The notes beneath the pieces were generated by a model. It was not told where the DNA came from. It searched no databases and saw nothing but the letters and a program-made list of their open reading frames with translations. Position numbers and translations under genes: made by a program. A DNA stretch of 8,588 nt from Bacillota bacterium (lineage in GTDB: Bacteria; Bacillota; Clostridia; Peptostreptococcales; Anaerovoracaceae): positions 1 through 8,588 of the forward strand of contig JABUTE010000108.1 in NCBI GenBank assembly GCA_021443825.1. Reading direction: 5' to 3'. Within the stretch, counting starts at the first letter, position 1. Each line of letters starts with the position of its first letter. Shown in pieces: positions 6,970 through 8,588 of the stretch.

Positions 6970-6998
6970 ATTATATACTTTCCGATATTCAATAGCAA
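6970..6998 (-). promoter_or_regulatory. Sigma-A-type promoter for the ligase-flippase unit
   Basis: On the minus strand a perfect TATAAT (6975-6970) lies 17 bases downstream of TTGCTA (6998-6993), a 4/6 match to the -35 consensus. Transcription would start near 6963, about 40 nt before the ATG at 6924. The promoter lies just beyond the terminator of the aminotransferase gene, so the two units are separate. Confidence 0.7.
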
Positions 6999-7010
6999 TT
7001 TCCATCGCAT

Positions 7011-7049
7011 ATAAAAAGAGTGCAGACTCGTGATCTGCACTCTTTTTAT
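7011..7049 (-). terminator. Rho-independent terminator of the aminotransferase gene
   Basis: A 16-bp perfect inverted repeat (7011-7026 with 7034-7049) and a 7-base loop. Its GC-containing core is GAGTGCAGA/TCTGCACTC. On the minus strand the hairpin starts 28 nt after the aminotransferase stop and ends in a run of five T. The arms carry A and T runs on both sides, so it could also stop plus-strand transcripts. Confidence 0.92.
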
Positions 7050-7076
7050 GAATAAAGGAGCTTTGATATACGGAAA

Positions 7077-8228
7077 TTACTTTGCCATCTCAGCCAGATA
7101 GGTTCCGACGGCCTTGCCCATCTCAACGGGAACGCCGCAGGCAGCCAGAGACCGCTCCATGGCAGACAGGGCAACGATCATCTCGTTCTTCGTGGTGTTG
7201 CCCATGTGGCCCAGGCGGAAGGCCTTGCCGGCATACTGAGCCAGCGCGCCTGCGCAGACGACGCCGTTTTCCAGCATGGCGGCGCGGAACTGCGCATCGT
7301 TTACGCCTTCGGGATAGATGAGAACCGACAGGGTGTTGGCTCTGCAGCCTTCCTTTGCCAGAAGCTTAAAGCCGATGGCTTCGAATGCCTTTGCCATGGC
7401 AGCGGCATTCTTGCTGTGATGCTCGCATCTTGCTTCGTAGCCTTCTTCGTTGATGATCCGAACGGATTCGTTCATCGCCCATACCAGGTTGATGGCGGGA
7501 GTCGCGAAGTACTTGCTGGTGTCGTTCATGACAGGCAGCCACTTTTCGTAGTCTACATAGTATTCGGGAATGGTACCCAGGGTCTTTCTTCTTTCAAGAG
7601 ATCTCTGGGATGCCCATACGATGAACATGCCGGAGCAGACGCCGAAGGCCTTCTGGGATGCGGTGAACAGCACGTCGATGTTCATTTCTTCCATATTGGT
7701 GTATTCGGCAGCTTCTGCTGCAACACCGTCGACCACGTAGATGGTCTCGGGATGCTTAGCCGCTACCTTTCCGATCTCGGCGATGGGTGCAACGACAGCA
7801 GTTGCGGTATCGACGTGGGTAACGGTCATCAGAGCGTAGCTCTTTTCGTTCAGCTTGGCCTCGATCTGTGCGGGAGTTACGAAGTCGCCCCATTCGGCGC
7901 TGATCACGTCGACGTTGAGGCCCTTTCTTTCGCAGATGTCGATGAAGCGGTCACCGAAGAAGCCGTTGGATACGATCAGAACGTTGTCGCCCCTTTTGGT
8001 GTTGTTGGCGATGGCCATTTCCATTGCCAGCGTTCCGGTGCCGGCGAGGGGGAAGGCCTGACCGTTGCAGTGCATCATGACGCCCAGGTCGTCGATCAGC
8101 TTTCTGTAGTCTGCGACGAAGCGGGGATCACCGAAGGCCTGAATAGGTCTTGCCATCTCGGCGCGAATGGAATCGACTACGGGAGTCGGGCCGGGGATCA
8201 TTACCAGTACGTCTGTATTCTTGTTCAT
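7077..8228 (-). CDS. Class V PLP aminotransferase, alanine/serine-glyoxylate type
   Basis: A 383-residue PLP enzyme of fold type I, aminotransferase class V, in the branch holding alanine-glyoxylate, serine-glyoxylate/serine-pyruvate and ureidoglycine-glyoxylate (PucG) aminotransferases; cytoplasmic, with no signal peptide. Motifs: IPGPTPV near the N-terminus (11-17), the phosphate-binding GTGT at 63-66, THVDTAT 137-143 of the substrate side, the cofactor Asp in VVDGVA (D167), the Schiff-base Lys in FTASQKAFG (K193), and FRLGHMGN 337-344 with R338, the expected carboxylate-binding Arg. Length is normal and the gene is intact. The ATG at 8228 has GGAGG eight bases upstream. It is a single-gene unit with its own consensus promoter and terminator, divergent from an IclR-family regulator that probably controls it. 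Amino donor and acceptor cannot be fixed from sequence; glyoxylate or pyruvate as acceptor is likely. No purine-catabolism genes are in the window to support the PucG role. Confidence 0.92.
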   Translation of the reverse strand: MNKNTDVLVMIPGPTPVVDSIRAEMARPIQAFGDPRFVADYRKLIDDLGVMMHCNGQAFPLAGTGTLAMEMAIANNTKRGDNVLIVSNGFFGDRFIDICERKGLNVDVISAEWGDFVTPAQIEAKLNEKSYALMTVTHVDTATAVVAPIAEIGKVAAKHPETIYVVDGVAAEAAEYTNMEEMNIDVLFTASQKAFGVCSGMFIVWASQRSLERRKTLGTIPEYYVDYEKWLPVMNDTSKYFATPAINLVWAMNESVRIINEEGYEARCEHHSKNAAAMAKAFEAIGFKLLAKEGCRANTLSVLIYPEGVNDAQFRAAMLENGVVCAGALAQYAGKAFRLGHMGNTTKNEMIVALSAMERSLAACGVPVEMGKAVGTYLAEMAK

Positions 8229-8243
8229 TATGATTGCCTCCGT

Positions 8244-8260
8244 TTTTCAATATTTGAAAA
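8244..8260. repeat. Inverted repeat between promoter and start of the aminotransferase gene (operator candidate)
   Basis: TTTTCAA, TAT, TTGAAAA: 7-bp perfect arms with a 3-base spacer, 17 bp in all. It lies downstream of the predicted transcription start and just before the ribosome site. Size and symmetry suit a dimeric regulator such as an IclR protein bound as a roadblock. A role in RNA is less likely because the arms are AT-rich. Confidence 0.5.
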
Positions 8261-8264
8261 GATA

Positions 8265-8279
8265 TTTTAAATTCTAAAA
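8265..8279. repeat. Imperfect palindrome at the aminotransferase transcription start
   Basis: TTTTA, five bases, TAAAA, centred on 8272 and covering the predicted start site just downstream of the -10 box. It could be a second operator half or chance symmetry in AT-rich DNA. Confidence 0.3.
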
Positions 8280-8280
8280 C

Positions 8281-8310
8281 ATTATACTGTATCTTCTTTT
8301 TCTTTGTCAA
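8281..8310 (-). promoter_or_regulatory. Consensus sigma-A promoter for the aminotransferase gene
   Basis: On the minus strand a perfect TTGACA (8310-8305) and a perfect TATAAT (8286-8281) are separated by 18 bases. Start of transcription would be near 8274, about 46 nt before the ATG at 8228. Such a near-ideal promoter should be strong unless repressed, which fits control by the divergent IclR-type regulator through the inverted repeats next to it. Confidence 0.85.
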
Positions 8311-8312
8311 TG

Positions 8313-8328
8313 AATTCCGCCTGGAATT
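8313..8328. repeat. Inverted repeat upstream of the aminotransferase -35 box (operator candidate)
   Basis: AATTCC, GCCT, GGAATT: 6-bp perfect arms with a 4-base spacer, 16 bp in all, starting 3 bp from the -35 hexamer and lying between the two divergent promoters. Its GGAA/TTCC halves resemble published IclR-family operators such as those of IclR and AllR; the resemblance was judged by eye only. Confidence 0.45.
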
Positions 8329-8330
8329 TT

Positions 8331-8350
8331 GCCGATTTTTACCGATTTTT
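8331..8350. repeat. Tandem 10-bp direct repeat in the divergent promoter region
   Basis: Two adjacent copies of an N-CCGATTTTT unit (8331-8340 and 8341-8350), differing only in the first base. The 10-bp period places them on the same face of the helix, immediately upstream of the regulator gene's -35 box. Confidence 0.4.
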
Positions 8351-8351
8351 G

Positions 8352-8380
8352 TTGAAATTCGGAATCGCTTTTCATATAAT
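8352..8380 (+). promoter_or_regulatory. Sigma-A-type promoter for the IclR-family gene
   Basis: On the plus strand TTGAAA (8352-8357, 5/6 match) and a perfect TATAAT (8375-8380) are 17 bases apart. Transcription would start near 8387, about 65 nt before the ATG at 8451. The -35 boxes of the two divergent promoters are 41 bp apart. Confidence 0.75.
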
Positions 8381-8450
8381 GAAATCGTTTTCGATCACAA
8401 TCGAGATTTCCCGTTACCGATCCCCTTTCCTTTTCCGACAAGGAGCACCT

Positions 8451-8588
8451 ATGGCAGCAACATCTACAACGCCCGCCTCCAACCAGACGGCAGAAAAGCT
8501 TCTCACGGTGCTGGAGGCCTTCGCCGACCAGCCCGATGCAGTCAAGCTCAGCGATATGGCCAGGCAGCTGGGCATGAACGTGAGCACC
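8451..8588 (+). CDS. IclR-family transcriptional regulator, N-terminal part (cut by window edge)
   Basis: Only 46 codons are inside the window. They hold the start of the winged helix-turn-helix typical of IclR regulators: NQTAEKLLTVLEAFAD at 11-26, then KLSDMARQLGMNVST at 32-46, matching the family pattern of an effector-independent HTH where the helix LSDMARQLGM precedes the recognition helix starting NVST. The ligand-binding domain is beyond the right edge, so the effector is unknown. AGGAG at 8441-8445 lies five bases before the ATG, and a good promoter lies upstream. It is divergent from the aminotransferase gene with a 222-base shared control region, the usual arrangement for a local regulator that also regulates itself. 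Another HTH family sharing this N-terminal pattern cannot be fully excluded. Confidence 0.86.
   Translation, partial: MAATSTTPASNQTAEKLLTVLEAFADQPDAVKLSDMARQLGMNVST

Noticed and set aside
7206..8270. Long plus-strand open frame (354 codons) antisense to the aminotransferase gene
   Set aside because: The opposite strand carries a complete, motif-rich aminotransferase with promoter, ribosome site and terminator; this frame would have to run through that promoter.
1..8588. Mobile elements, CRISPR arrays, tRNA or rRNA genes, riboswitches
   Set aside because: No terminal inverted repeats with transposase, no spaced repeat array, no cloverleaf or rRNA-like stretch, and leaders are too short (about 40-70 nt) and unstructured for known riboswitches.

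Overview
The window is a compact, gene-dense stretch of a bacterial chromosome. It holds six genes on the minus strand and the start of a seventh on the plus strand. Base composition is moderately GC-rich in the genes and AT-rich in the short intergenic gaps. GGAGG-type ribosome binding sites, consensus sigma-A-type promoters, an LCP protein together with an S-layer-homology (SLH) protein, and a rho gene with a long Ala/Glu/Pro/Lys-rich insertion all point to a Gram-positive anaerobe-type Firmicute, probably class Clostridia. I cannot name a genus from the sequence alone.

Layout, from the right end, in the direction most genes are read. At 8451-8588 (plus) is the beginning of an IclR-family regulator. 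It is divergent from a class V aminotransferase of the alanine/serine-glyoxylate type (8228-7077, minus). The 222-base gap between them carries two face-to-face sigma-A promoters and several short inverted repeats that are plausible operators. The aminotransferase unit is closed by a 16-bp perfect-stem terminator at 7011-7049.

Next is a cell-envelope cluster, all on the minus strand. A promoter at 6970-6998 drives an O-antigen ligase/polymerase-type membrane protein (6924-4753), followed after 1 nt by a MurJ/MviN-type lipid-linked oligosaccharide flippase (4751-3225). After a 158-nt gap with its own promoter come an LCP (LytR-CpsA-Psr) polymer-transfer protein (3066-1957), an exported SLH-domain protein (1955-738, 1 nt after the LCP stop), and the first 244 codons of the transcription terminator Rho (734 to beyond the left edge, 3 nt after the SLH stop).

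The first four genes of the cluster make sense together. A flippase moves a lipid-linked glycan, a Wzy/WaaL-type enzyme polymerises or ligates it outside the membrane, an LCP enzyme joins the polymer to peptidoglycan, and SLH domains bind such secondary cell wall polymers. This pathway is an inference from family membership. The housekeeping gene rho sits at the downstream end of this transcription unit, apparently translationally coupled to the SLH gene.

I saw no mobile element, CRISPR array, rRNA or tRNA. No intergenic stretch exceeds 300 bases. The features that stand out are the beta-rich extracytoplasmic insertion in the ligase-like protein, the loss of a normally conserved Arg in the MurJ-like protein, the insertion in Rho with an AT-hook-like core, and the operator-like repeats in the divergent regulator/aminotransferase region.
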